64,000 bases of DNA from assembly GCA_024362935.1 (NCBI GenBank), contig JANCRA010000065.1:372001-436000 (forward strand), given 5' to 3'. The notes beneath the pieces are model-generated. The model worked only from the letters and a program-made list of their open reading frames with translations, was not told the origin of the DNA and did no database searches. Below are positions 43,156-53,782 of the stretch, in pieces (the stretch's first letter is position 1; each line of letters starts with the position of its first letter). The translations under genes were made by a program, and so were the position numbers. Origin of the DNA: Setophaga petechia (Eukaryota; Chordata; Aves; Passeriformes; Parulidae).

Positions 43156-44070
43156 ATGTCCAACAGCAGCTCCATCAGGCACTTCCTCCTGCTGGCATTG
43201 GCAGACACGCGGCAGCTGCAGCTCCTGCACTTCTGCCTCTTGCTGGGCATCTCCCTGGCTGCCCTCCTGGGCAACGGCCTCATCATCAGCGCCGTAGCCT
43301 GCGGCCACCACCTGCACACACCCATGTTCTTCTTCCTGCTCAACCTGGCCCTCGCTGACCTGGGCTCCATCTGCACCACTGTCCCCAAAGCCATGCACAA
43401 TTCCCTCTGGGACACCAGGAACATCTCCTACACAGGATGTGCTGCTCAGCTCTTTTTCTTTATGTTCTTCATCTCAGCAGAGTTTTATCTGCTGACCATC
43501 ATGTGCTACGACCGCTACGTGTCCATCTGCAAACCCCTGCACTACGGGACCCTCCTGGGCAGCAGAGCTTGTGCCCACATGGCAGCAGCTGCCTGGGCCA
43601 GTGCCTTTCTCAATGCTCTGCTGCACACAGCCAATACATTTTCCTTGCCCCTGTGCCATGGCAATGCCCTGGGCCAGTTCTTCTGTGAAATTCCTCAGAT
43701 CCTCAAGCTCTCCTGCTCCAAACCTTATCTCAGGCAATTTGGGCTCATTGTGTTTTCCATCTCTATAGCATTAGGCTGTTTTGTGTTCATTGTTTTCTCC
43801 TATGTGCAGATCTTCAGGGCTGTGCTGAGGATTTCCTCTGAGCAGGGACGGCACAAAGCCTTTTCCACCTGCCTTCCTCACCTGGCTGTGCTCTCTCTTT
43901 TTATCATCACTGCAGTGTTTGCATACCTGAAGCCCCCCTTCATGTCCTCCCCATCTCTGGATCTGGCCCTGTCAGTTCTGTACTCGGTGGTGCCTCCAGC
44001 CCTGAACCCCCTCATCTATAGCCTGAGGAACCAGGAGCTCAAGGCTGTCCTGAGGAAAGCGATGACTTGA
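43156..44070 (+). CDS. Olfactory receptor, family-14-like (OR-B)
   Basis: An intronless odorant GPCR of 304 residues, closely similar to OR-A. The methionine before NSSS is taken as start, matching OR-A; the frame extends 32 codons upstream. The full receptor signature is present: an N-glycosylation site at the N-terminus, LHTPMFFFL, MCYDRYVSIC at the end of TM3, PLHYG, SxC-type TM5 region, KAFSTCLPHL and NPLIYSLRN in TM7. The C-terminus is about 7 residues shorter than OR-A. Three tandem 16-bp units each carrying AATAAA begin 244 bases downstream. With all motifs intact it is the better candidate for a working receptor of the two. Confidence 0.93.
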   Translation: MSNSSSIRHFLLLALADTRQLQLLHFCLLLGISLAALLGNGLIISAVACGHHLHTPMFFFLLNLALADLGSICTTVPKAMHNSLWDTRNISYTGCAAQLFFFMFFISAEFYLLTIMCYDRYVSICKPLHYGTLLGSRACAHMAAAAWASAFLNALLHTANTFSLPLCHGNALGQFFCEIPQILKLSCSKPYLRQFGLIVFSISIALGCFVFIVFSYVQIFRAVLRISSEQGRHKAFSTCLPHLAVLSLFIITAVFAYLKPPFMSSPSLDLALSVLYSVVPPALNPLIYSLRNQELKAVLRKAMT

Positions 44071-44314
44071 ACGCTTTTCAGAGGTTCAAGTCTTCTAGTT
44101 TATGCTGCAGTGTTCACTGTGTAACAGATTGCATGCCCAGCCTGCCTTCTAAAGCTTTTAAAAGTGATGGGGGTGGGGGTACAGGCTTTTCCACTTTTTC
44201 CTTGTGATCATTTTCCCACTGAAAATTTAGCCATCTACCCATATTGAGTTCAGTGTCTCCTTCTTTAACTTGATTCACAGAATTTGTATATTAGGAATCA
44301 TGCTCTGTGTGTGT

Positions 44315-44362
44315 TTAAATAAAGTAAATGTTAAATAAAGTAAATGTTAAATAAAGTAAATG
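44315..44362 (+). repeat. Three 16-bp repeats carrying AATAAA
   Basis: TTAAATAAAGTAAATG repeated three times exactly. Each unit contains a canonical polyadenylation hexamer downstream of OR-B, so this may serve as its poly(A) region. Confidence 0.7.
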
Positions 44363-44364
44363 TT

Positions 44365-45815
44365 CCTGCTGAGTCTTATTTGTCAAACATCCTCCCTCTG
44401 TTAACTCTCCTTCAGCTGCAGGGGCAGTTCCTGTGTGCAGAGAGGAAAGCAGTGCCAACCCAGCAGCACTGCCAGAGAGCAGCAGCACCTGCTCTTTTGA
44501 GTGCTGCTTGCTCTTTTTCCATTTCCAGCCTCTCCTTTATTGTCCTTGTCCAACGTTGAGTGCTCTGGCAGCTTGGTCACTGTCCTGCTGCGTGTCCATG
44601 CAGTGACCTCAGGCAGGGACAGGCCATGGGCACTGCTGGGACACAGCTGGGCTCCAGTGCAGCAGCTCCACCAGCAAAGGGCATCTCCTGAGGGCAGGGC
44701 AGGAAGGCTTTTCTCCCCTCCAGGGTCACTCTCAGGACTCTTAAGAGGCTCCTTGTGTTCCTTGCTCTCCCAGGGCTCAGTGGGATGAGATCAGGGTCTC
44801 ACTGTGGCCTTCAGGGGACTCAGGTCTGGGTCAGATTTTGCTTGCTGGTGGCCAGTGCCCATCAGAGACTGAATGGTCTGTGCTGAACCTTCCTGGGGCT
44901 CTGCAGCTTGTGCCAGGGCTGATGGCAGGGGAATGTTTGTCTGGAGGGCCTTGGGAGCTGCAGGAGAGCACAGGGAACCTGCAGGGACAGAGTGTGCCAG
45001 GGACCAGCAGGGAATGGAGCTCACTGGGCACTGGCCTGGCCAGGGTGGGGTCACCCGAGATCAAGGACTGAATGTCTGCTGTGAGCCAGGAGAGCTCTGC
45101 AGCCCAGGGACACAGCAGGCACAGGGAAAGGAGTCTGGGCACTGACTCCTCTGACCCTCAGGGAATGCCCCCAGGAGGATCCAGGGCAGCCCCGAGCCCC
45201 TCTGGCAGCCCTGGAACAAGGCGGGCACCTCTGAGCCCCCTCCATGGCCCCTCAGAGCCCGTGTGGGAGGGGGTCACTGCAGGAGCACCATCAGCTGCCT
45301 CTGTGTCCCAGGCTGAGCAGCAGAGCCCAGCAGAGGCAGCCCAGGGCCCCGGGCAGCACAGCCCCCGTGCTCTGCAGAGCAGCAGCCCCAGCTCAGGCTC
45401 TGGGAGCAGGGCAGGGGCTGCAGCAATGGCTGCTCGGGCCAGCACAGCCGTGTTCCCCTGGGAAAGGCTCTGGGGGCAGCTGGCACGGGCCAGGAGCAGG
45501 GCAGGAGCCCGTGGGGGTGCAGAGGAGCCCTGGCAAGAGGCTGCCCTGTCCCTGGGCCAGCAGGAGCTGCCTGAGGAGCCCCAGGCCCGACTCTGTGCTG
45601 GGCTGGGCAGCGGGGCTGGCCCTGGGGCTGCAGGAGCTGCCCAAGCTGAGCATCTGCTGAGCATCCCAGACACAGAGTGGCTGTCCCTGACCTCCAGGGC
45701 CTCCAGTTCCTGCTGCAGGGCCAGACCTGACTCTGCTGCTCTGCTGGGCTGGGGCTGGGAAAGGATGAACTGGGCAGTGCCAGGGAGAGGAAAACAATGG
45801 ACCCTTGTCCCCAAG
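44365..45815. other. GC-rich stretch, no gene recognised
   Basis: Overlapping long ORFs on both strands (up to 260 codons, 45072-45854) show Ala/Ser/Gly-rich content typical of translated GC-rich non-coding DNA. Some short segments match 7400-7600 in inverted orientation. Confidence 0.3.
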
Positions 45816-45975
45816 AGTCCCCACAGAGTCAGAATGGTGTCCATGGTTCCATGAGGCCCCACAGTGTCACAATGGCCCCTTGGTTCCATTAAGCCACACA
45901 GGGTCACCATGGTCCCCTGGTTACAGGAGGCCCTGCAGTGTCACAAAGGCCCCCTTGGTTCTGTGGAGCCCACAG
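45815..45975 (-). repeat. 38-bp minisatellite, cluster 8
   Basis: Three or four units, CTTGGTTCCAT...CAGTGTCACAATGG, adjacent to the ERV-L-like LTR. Confidence 0.75.
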
Positions 45976-45980
45976 GGTCA

Positions 45981-46690
45981 GTTTTGCCAGTAGGCAGAGT
46001 CAGCACCAAAGACACAGACACCAACTGAAGGAATTGTGTCATTTATAAAATGTATGTCTGCAAAATATTACAATAGGAGAGGCTCAGCAAAGCACATAAT
46101 CATTAGAAAATAATTACAAAAGCAGAAGCTCAGCAATGCACCCAACCATCCCCACCAAAGATTGCCTGCAGTGATTAACAAAGATCCAGCCCCAGTTACC
46201 CTCAGGCTTTACCATCCCCCAGATCCACACAGCAGCTGGGGAAGCTGTCACAGCCAAGGGCTGCAGAGCCACTCCTGGGCACTGGGAATTCCTGCAGGTG
46301 CCTCCAGCCCCAGGTGAGTCTCCAATCCCGCTGGGAGAGGGCCCAGCTCTGACAGTGCTGAATGAACAAACTGACAGCACTTCCAGTGTGGGAACATCTG
46401 GTTTCATCCTCTTCTTGAGTCCCTCCCAAAGCCTGGCCAGAGTCCCAGGAGGAACCAAGGGAGGTGACTTTGATCCTACAGCCCCAAACAAAGCCAGATG
46501 GGGTCTTTTCTGGTTTCCAAATACAGAAAAGTAAATCCATATTTCACCAATGAACACGTACAGAGATTATATTGCTAATAATGATTCATTAATGAGTGGA
46601 TATAAAAATTTCATTTGGTTGGAAGGTTCATCTGGAGCTCAGCTTTGCCTCAGAGCCTGTTGTTCAGGCTTCAGTGCTTCAATCAATGCT
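45981..46690 (-). repeat. 3' LTR of an ERV-L-like provirus
   Basis: Direct repeat of 49704-50390 sharing long blocks such as 'aagattgcctgcagtga' and 'gctctgacagtgctgaatga'. The left copy has an extra AT-rich segment near 46560-46620. As the internal genes are on the minus strand, this copy is the 3' LTR. Divergence between the copies is considerable, so the element is old. Confidence 0.7.
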
Positions 46691-49600
46691 TTGACCTACA
46701 GATGAACTGCAACCTTCAGAACAATTCTTTCAATAACACAGTTTAGATTTAGGTATTAGGCATAAAGGCGTCGCCTCTTGTTCTTCAAATAAGTACTGCT
46801 CAAGTTCATTACTAAGAGCTATAATTGGCATTCATTTTAAAATAGCCCTAATAAGTTGCTAGTCTCCGTTCTTTATCAAAGTCCCTTTTTTTATTGAGAC
46901 TGTGTCTTGTTTTAGACAAGTCTCAGTACTCCATTTCCCAGCACAAAGTGTCACAGTAACTCTAACATGGAATCATAACACACCAAGTGCTCACACTGCA
47001 ATGATTACAGGGACTGCCATGAATGCATTTCACCCCAGCCTCCAATTTGGAAGCCATGAAGCCAATCCCACCAAGAAGAATTTTCTTACTGCTGCCACTC
47101 TTGTACTGCTTTTTCTGACAAGGTAATTCCTGACTGTTGGACTTCAAACCCATCACTGATAGACATTTCTGCAACATTCCTGTCCCATGATAGCCCAGGT
47201 TCCTCCCTGGCCAGCAAGCAGATAATCCAAGGCCATGTGGTTCTGTGGAGTCCCCATTCCATCCCATTGGATCTCCTGGGATGTGTTATTGGATATTTTA
47301 ACAGGATCATTTGTTATTTCTTCTAATAATCAATTTATCTCATTACTGTAAACTCCACAGGACATGACTGCACATGGGGCACAGGGTGAATCAGAATCTT
47401 TTGCTCTCTGAAACCCAAGGCACTCGTTGAGGGGAAAATGTTCTCTGGGCCCCAACTTTTCCTTGTGGTTGTTGCTGAAGGACCCAAAATGGTGGCCCTG
47501 CAGCCAAGAGTGGTGTGACACTGACACCGACCTGCTCCAGCACCCCAAGTTCTACTGACATTGAGAGTGATGGTGAAGCACAGGAATCCTCTCACACTGT
47601 GGCCTCTATAACTAGAACAGGGTTGGTTTCTCCTGAAGGGAAATCCTAATGAATCCTGTCCGAGTGATTACTGTATTCCTGTTTTTCTTTAACTGTCCCT
47701 TCACTGACAGTGACGAGTCAGAGCCCATGGACAGAGTTCTGGCCACCCCACAGGGCAGGCCCTCCAAGGGAACCCCATTCCTCCCAACTCCAGCTGAGAA
47801 CGCACCAGCAATTAGTGACACGCAGAAGTTTGGCTACTTTGATGTTTAAATTTTCAAAACAATTTTGATGGCTAATCCCTTGGTGAAGCTCTAGAGGTGT
47901 TTCTGCAAAGATTCTGGCTGACTCTCAAGATACAACTTACAGACATCAGCAGTACTTCAGTGACAAGGTTACTCCTTCTTTTTCCTCAGTCTCATTTGAG
48001 ATAAGAACAACAATTCTGTTGTCCATTAAGCTGGTGCCTTTTTAATTCCAGAATAATGCCTCCAAGGTCCTTTGCTTGTCCCTTGCGGCAAACAGGGAGA
48101 TTTGGTCTGGCAGGATGTGTAAAACAATATCCTGTCACATCTACTTGTTCTCACACACAATACTTGGCTGCAGGGACACATTCCCATTGTTCCTGCCCAG
48201 CTTTCAGGACTCAGAGTTGTCTTTCCCAGGAGCTGTTCCTTCAGCTGCCTCGGGAGGGCCATTTGGCCTCTGGACCCACACTCTGGCTCCATTATTAGGA
48301 CTGCTGCATCCAAACCCTTTATCTCCACCAACAGCAGTGATTTGAGATGGATGTCTTTTTTTCTCAGTTGTTTTAAAAACTGACAATGTCAATAATTGTG
48401 CTACCCTGTCATGGGTTTGAATAATACCATCTTGTTCACTGTTGTGTAACACAATTCCTTTAATTTCTCCTTGATATTCTGCATCAATTCCTCCTGCCAT
48501 GACATGAACACTTTGCAAGGCCAAGCTCCAAGTGAGCAGTTACCAAAGCAAAGTGTCCTGGAGGAATCTGAACTCCTGTTTCAGTATTCATAGCTCTCAT
48601 TTGCTTTGAATTTTTCCTAACTAATTCCAGTGCATGAAGGCCCAGCCCTGCAGCCTCTGGGCTGGCCCTGCCAGGGGCCATCACAGCCAGAACAATTTCC
48701 CAGGCAGCCCAAGTCTCACTGCCCATGGTTGGATTTGCAAATTGGGGGCAGCCATGCACAGCCAGGGGGTTTCCATTTCCCTCGTGGGCCATTGTTAGGG
48801 GCATGAAGCACATCTGGGAGATGGGTTCTCCATGGGCAAAGGTTCCCATCTCCTCACTTTTTCAACTGCTCTTTTAACAATCCCTTCACACTTTCAACCA
48901 ATCCTGCAGCTTGTGGATAGTCCGGTACATGAAAAACCCTGCAGGCTTAATCACTGTATTTTTCACAGCAACAGACAAAGCACTCTGCATCACAGTATCA
49001 GCACAACCTGTAAAAATCACCAATTTCCTCCCTTTCTCCTTTTTTCATTGAATACAATCTCAAAAGTTGACCACTGACATTAGGGTCCTGGCTAATCCTG
49101 TTCTGTAGGGTATTTAGTGTTACATCCCTGAGCAACCAAAGATACCAAATTAGTATTGTCAGCACTATTTCACATTATTATTATTTTATATGTACATATT
49201 GATATAGAAATATATAAATATATATAAATTAAAAAATCTATAAATATAATCATGAAGGTCTTGTTATAATATAAATATGTATGTAGTTATTTATTATATT
49301 GCTATTTCACTTGCACAAGTGCATCTGAGCTCCAGATGCTCCAGATGCTCCAGATTAAAACCTTCTTCTGTTGCTCCATGTGGGAGCATTCCAACAATAG
49401 TTGTTCCTTCTGAAGGTGCTGTTTCCTATGTACTCTCAACAAATTCATCTTTGTCTGCCCAAACCCACAAGGTCTTTTCCTTTTCCATATGCAATTTTTG
49501 GATGCATTTGAAGACATCCAGGGCTGCAGCTTCTTTTACCCGACTGCCCCACTGCTCACACGGGGCTCCAACCTCAGCCCACTCCAGAGCCAGGGAACGC

Positions 49601-49703
49601 CAGGGAAAGGCTTCCCAGCTGGGAATTTCTGATGGGACTGATTCCTCACATTTACATTGAACAAGTGACATTTTGTTGGGATCTGGCCAGACTGTGCCAG
49701 TTT
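46690..49703 (-). pseudogene. ERV-L-like internal region: integrase end and dUTPase
   Basis: Decayed minus-strand coding. Near 48960-48870 an integrase end reads DYPQAAGLVES then [10 protein letters not shown]. After a variable stretch, a dUTPase follows: IPPGHFALV (near 48570), then [13 protein letters not shown] (near 48490), a DRVAQLL motif (near 48405), and a Gly-rich C-terminal motif GDKGFG (near 48322). A frame change near 48500 splits it. dUTPase encoded after integrase is the ERV-L arrangement; betaretroviruses place it before protease. The rest (46700-48000) has short unassigned frames. gag and most of pol are deleted. Confidence 0.7.
49682..49699 (-). other. Primer-site-like sequence
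   Basis: The minus strand reads TGGCACAGTCTGGCCAGA four bases from the LTR edge. The TGG start and position fit a primer site; the tRNA is not assigned. Confidence 0.35.
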
Positions 49704-50390
49704 TGTTTTACCAGTGGGCAGGGTCAGCACCAAGGACACAGACACCACCTGAAGGAATCAGTGTCATTTTCTCCAGTTCAGAGCAGCAAAGAATCACAGA
49801 AGGAGCAGCTCAGCAATGCACCCAATCATCCCCACCAAAGATTGCCTGCAGTGACTAAGAAAGATCCAGCCCCAGTTACCCTCAGGCTTTACCATCCCCC
49901 AGATCCACACAGCAGCTGGGGAAGCTGTCACAGCCAAGGGCTGCAGAGCCACTCCTGGGCACTGGGAATTCCTGCAGGTGCCTCCAGCCCCAGGTGAGGC
50001 TCCAATCCCGCTGGGAGAGGGCCCAGCTCTGACAGTGCTGAATGAACAAACTGACAGCACTGCTGGTGTGGCAACATCTGCTTTCATCCTCCTCTTGGGT
50101 CCCTCCCAAAGCCGGGCCAGGCCTCAAGGAGGAACCAAGGCAGCTGACTTTGATCCTTCAGCCCCAAACAAGGCCAGATGTCAGATTTCATGGCCTTGTC
50201 TGGCTGCTAAATACACAAAGGTCAATCCATGTTTCACTAAGGAGTGGCTACATCTATCACAGTGCTAATGACCATATTTCATCAGGGAGCAGATACAAAG
50301 ATAACCTTTGCTTGGAAGGTTCATCCAGAGGCCACCTTTGGCTCAGGGCCTGCTGTCCAGGCCTCACTCAGGGCTGCTGTCCAGGCCTTG
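49704..50390 (-). repeat. 5' LTR of the ERV-L-like provirus
   Basis: The right-hand member of the direct repeat pair. Its low-coordinate edge (TGTTTTACC) adjoins the primer-like site, as expected for a minus-strand 5' LTR. Confidence 0.65.
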
Positions 50391-50399
50391 GCACTTCAG

Positions 50400-50505
50400 G
50401 GACGTGGATCAGTGCTGGGCTTGGCACTGCTGGGTGAGCGGCTGCACTGGGTGAGCTCAGAGAGCTTTTCCAACAGAAAGGATTCTGTGACTCCATGATT
50501 ATATC
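50400..50505 (+). mobile_element. Probable CR1 3' tail
   Basis: The stretch ending 'cttttccaacagaaaggattctgtgactccatg' resembles the last bases of CR1, where short repeats of the ATTCTATG type occur. It is weakly conserved. Confidence 0.4.
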
Positions 50506-50509
50506 CACT

Positions 50510-52235
50510 GCATTCAGCTGGGCTATTTGAGCAGCATTACTTTGCTCCTAACGTTCCCTCTTGCCCAGCTCCTGTGGCCTGAGGCTTCAGCTCCTTCAGC
50601 TCCTGGTGCTGAGCTGCTCACGCTGAACGAGACGACTCGGAGAGAAGAACACAGTCCATGCAAATCCTTCTGGGACACGGAGAGGGGAGGCTGTGCAAAC
50701 AGGACCATTGTTTGCTGTGGCCTCCTCTCTGCCCTTCACGCCTTCCAGCGCTTTGAACCAGCCAAGAGCTTTCTCCAAGAGTGCAATGGAGCAGCTGTTC
50801 CTGCTCCTGGCTCTGGCTCTCTCCAGTCTCTGCCCTTGCCTGGTTCTGTCCCTCTTGCTGTGCCCTCTGTTCCCCCAGGGCTCACTGGCTGCTGCCCAGG
50901 ACTGTGGCACTGGCACAGATCCAGTGCTTCAGAGCCTCCTTTCTGTGCCCTTGCAGCTGCCTGGGCACAGTAGCCTTTTCCATCTGGAAGCTCCCCATGC
51001 ACAGGGAGTGCCCAGCTCCGTTCCTTGCACAGCCTCCAGGAGCCCAGGGCTGCCATCTCAAGTCCCTGCTGGCACTGGGGGCTCCCAGGTGCCTCAGGCT
51101 GCTGTGACACCGCTGCACACGGCAGGGAAGAGGGGCAGGGGCTGTGCTCCATGTGCTGCTGCTGCTGCTGCTGCTGTGGGGTCATTTGTGCAGCCCTGGC
51201 CCAGAGTCAGGGATCAGATCCTGCCAGTCTCTTCCAGCCCTGGCTGCTCAGAGTTTGGGCCTTGGAGCCTCAGGTGGCCAAAGGCAGCTGCTGCTGGTCC
51301 CTCTGTGTGCCCGTGTTCAGCAGTGCTGCTCCATCAGTCTGTGCCCAGCAACGGGGAAAAGCCTCAGCCCTGCAGGGCCAGGAGCTGCCGGGCTCTGCCT
51401 GAGCAGCTCAGCCAGCAGGAAGGGAGCTGCTCCACACAGGAACCAGGAACAAAGGACATTCCTTTTGTAGGACATCTTTTCTATTTAAACAAAAAAAAAG
51501 GGAGAAGAAAAAAAACTACATAAATTTTAAAGGATAAAACCAAAACCCAAGTGTTAGTGAAAACTTCTGTAACTTTGCATTAAAGAGGTAAATGATCTTT
51601 TTCAAAAGGGAACTCAGTTATTTCCATTGTAAATGTGCTGATGGCATGGATCCATCTTACTGACCTCAGCAGCATTTTAAAAGATTTTGTGCTTTGTTTC
51701 CAACATTGGTATTTGAAATTGTGCTCAAAGCAAGAGGAAATTGCTTTGTGCCTTTCCAGCTCCAAGCAGGACTGGGAATCTAAACTCTGTCAAAGCCCAA
51801 ATCCTTGAGAAGATGCCCTTCCTTCTCAGCCTGGGAATGAGCTGCACATTCCCTTTGAAACTGCCAGGGATTTCTTAGAGACACAAAGTCCCACTTAGGG
51901 CTTTTTGCTCTGGTTTGGCAGTGCAGAAGGGCAATTCTCCATCCACCAGCTCCAGCCTGCACTGCCTCAGGAACACGGCCCACTCGCCAGCTTTGGCCCA
52001 CTCGTGGCACTTGTAGAGGAGGAAGAAAGTGCAATTGCACAATTCCAGCCAATAAGGAAGGAAGAATGGGACAGACAAAACACCCTGTACAGATCCAGGC
52101 ATTCAGCTGGGACTGTGGAGGGTTTGGGTCCTTGCCAATTGGATGTGTGTCCCCAGCTGCAATCTCTGGGCCTGCAGCAGAGTCTCACTCACCTGCCAAA
52201 GCAGAAAGCTCAGGCGCTGTGCTCGCAAGGGGCTC
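50510..52235. other. No gene recognised
   Basis: GC-rich first half with long overlapping frames (plus-strand 276-codon frame at 50693-51523) and a (CTG)7 run at 51156-51176; AT-richer from 51480. The end nearest 52200 may include the remains of the 3' end of the PIM-like pseudogene. Confidence 0.3.
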
Positions 52236-52239
52236 GTCT

Positions 52240-53505
52240 GATGCAAAGCTGTCAGAGCAATGTGAGGGCAGAGCCAGCCCAGCTGTGCCAGGGCTGAGCC
52301 CAGCAGAGCCCTGGCAGAGCCCAGAGCAGCCTCAGCACCCACAGAGCCTGGCTGCAAGGAGAGAAAGCAGAAACCACCCGTCAGCTGAGGGCTCCTGTGC
52401 CCTTGTGCCAAGGCCTGCGGTGCCCAGGCCGTGCTGGCTGTGCCCAGAGTTGTGCCCAGAGCTGCCCATCCCTGCTGCCTTTGGCACAGAGCAGGAGGGC
52501 AGGACATGTGCCCAGCCTGCAGCCAGCCAGGGCACATCCAGCCCTCAGCAGAGCTCAGAGCAGGATGCTCCTGTGCTCGCTGCCAGCTCCCAAAAGCTCT
52601 GATCCCACCCTGCCAAGCACACAGGGACCCACCTCATGCCAGCCACGGCTGGAAGAAAAGCTGCTCCCAAACCATGGCCTCAGCCTTCTCCAAGGGCACG
52701 GCCCATCCACGCCACAGCTGCTCCCAAGCACTTCCCCATCCACACTGGACCACCTCGAACGCTTCCTCTGGAAAAACAAACAACACAATATTGAAAAGAG
52801 ATTAGATGCAAAAAGGGAAAACAAGAAAAACGGTAAAAACTCTTCTCTCTGTCAGGGCCTTGAGGAAGGCCCAACTGCTACGTGGTAGGGAAAACCCAGC
52901 CATGGCTGAGGGAAGCCCAGACTTTCTCTCTTTCCCCCTGCACTGCCCCCCAAAATCACGGTGATCCCAAAGCAAACAAGGGCAGTGGAGCAGCCCAAGC
53001 CCTTCCTCGCCTGCACAGCAAAGCAGCCCCTGCACAGGTTCTGGAGTCCCACCTCTGCTCCCACCATGGGCTTTGTTTGTGTCGGGCTGGCTGCCCCAGC
53101 CCCAGCCCCAGCCCGGGGCACAGTGGGTGCTGGGGGCTGTTGGCAGGGCCAGGAGCCCACTCCCATTTCATACCCACCCCAGCCCATCCCCAGCCCTGCC
53201 AAAAGCAGCTGGGCAGCGACTGAAGGATCAGCTGCATCTGCCCCAGCAAAGGGGGAACCTTTGCTTCCCAGCCAGGCTGGGCCATGCCCAAATCTGGCAG
53301 CATTTCCCCGCGTGGGGACTCATCTGCAAATTCCCTGTGGAGTTTGGCTTTGAAGAAGGTGCTAGAATCAAAGTCAATCACCTTCAGCTTCCAGTGGCCA
53401 GGCTGAGGAAGAGCTTGTCATCCTTGATGTCATCCTCACTGTCTCCAGCAGCAGCAGCAGCAGCATCCCCACCTGGTACAGCTTCTCCATGGGCTCCTTC
53501 TCCTT
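52240..53505 (-). pseudogene. Decayed PIM-like kinase copy
   Basis: A tandem, degenerate relative of the kinase gene immediately upstream on this strand. The best exon-like piece is at 53440-53340. It encodes LATGKLKVIDFDSSTF, parallel to the functional gene's [16 protein letters not shown], so the DFG motif is DFD. The donor that follows is ATGAGT instead of GTGAGC. Intron 3 (52860-53220) matches 54500-54850, and intron 4 (52350-52600) matches 53890-54120. A possible exon 4 lies at 52620-52770. A (CAG)-type run lies near 53448. With a lost donor and a lost metal-binding motif it should be inactive. Confidence 0.6.
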
Positions 53506-53782
53506 CCCTGGGACAAGACCAGGCTCTCAGGGCTCTGCCCAGGGCCCCAGCTGTCAGGGAACCAGGAGTAGCAAAACCAGCTTGGATGGAGGCCACCAGT
53601 GCTGGGCAGAGCAGCTCAGCTCCAGCACAAGGGCTGTGTGTTCCCATCCCATGACCCCGGGGCAGTGACACAGGCAGCACAAAAAGCTCTGGGTTCCTTT
53701 GCTTCTGACTGCCAAGGCATGTGTGGAGCTGGAACTTACCAGGGCCCGGGATCAAAGTGTGCCTGTGGCTCTCTCCCTTCTT

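Larger units (their letters stand above)
41110..44080. repeat. Inverted duplication, right arm
   Basis: An uninterrupted inverted copy of 7940-10565 plus 20821-21195, containing OR-B. The site corresponding to the provirus insertion is intact here at 41468-41471 (GAGG, reverse complement of CCTC). Confidence 0.85.

Noticed and set aside
43107..43424. Minus-strand ORF opposite OR-B
   Set aside because: A shadow of the receptor coding strand; the matching shadow exists opposite OR-A.
45072..45854. 260-codon plus-strand ORF
   Set aside because: Ala/Ser/Gly-rich translation of GC-rich DNA, opposed by long frames on the other strand, and no domain or splice structure.
50693..51523. 276-codon plus-strand ORF
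   Set aside because: No recognisable domain, contains a translated (CTG)7 run, and overlaps several equally long frames. No support as a gene.
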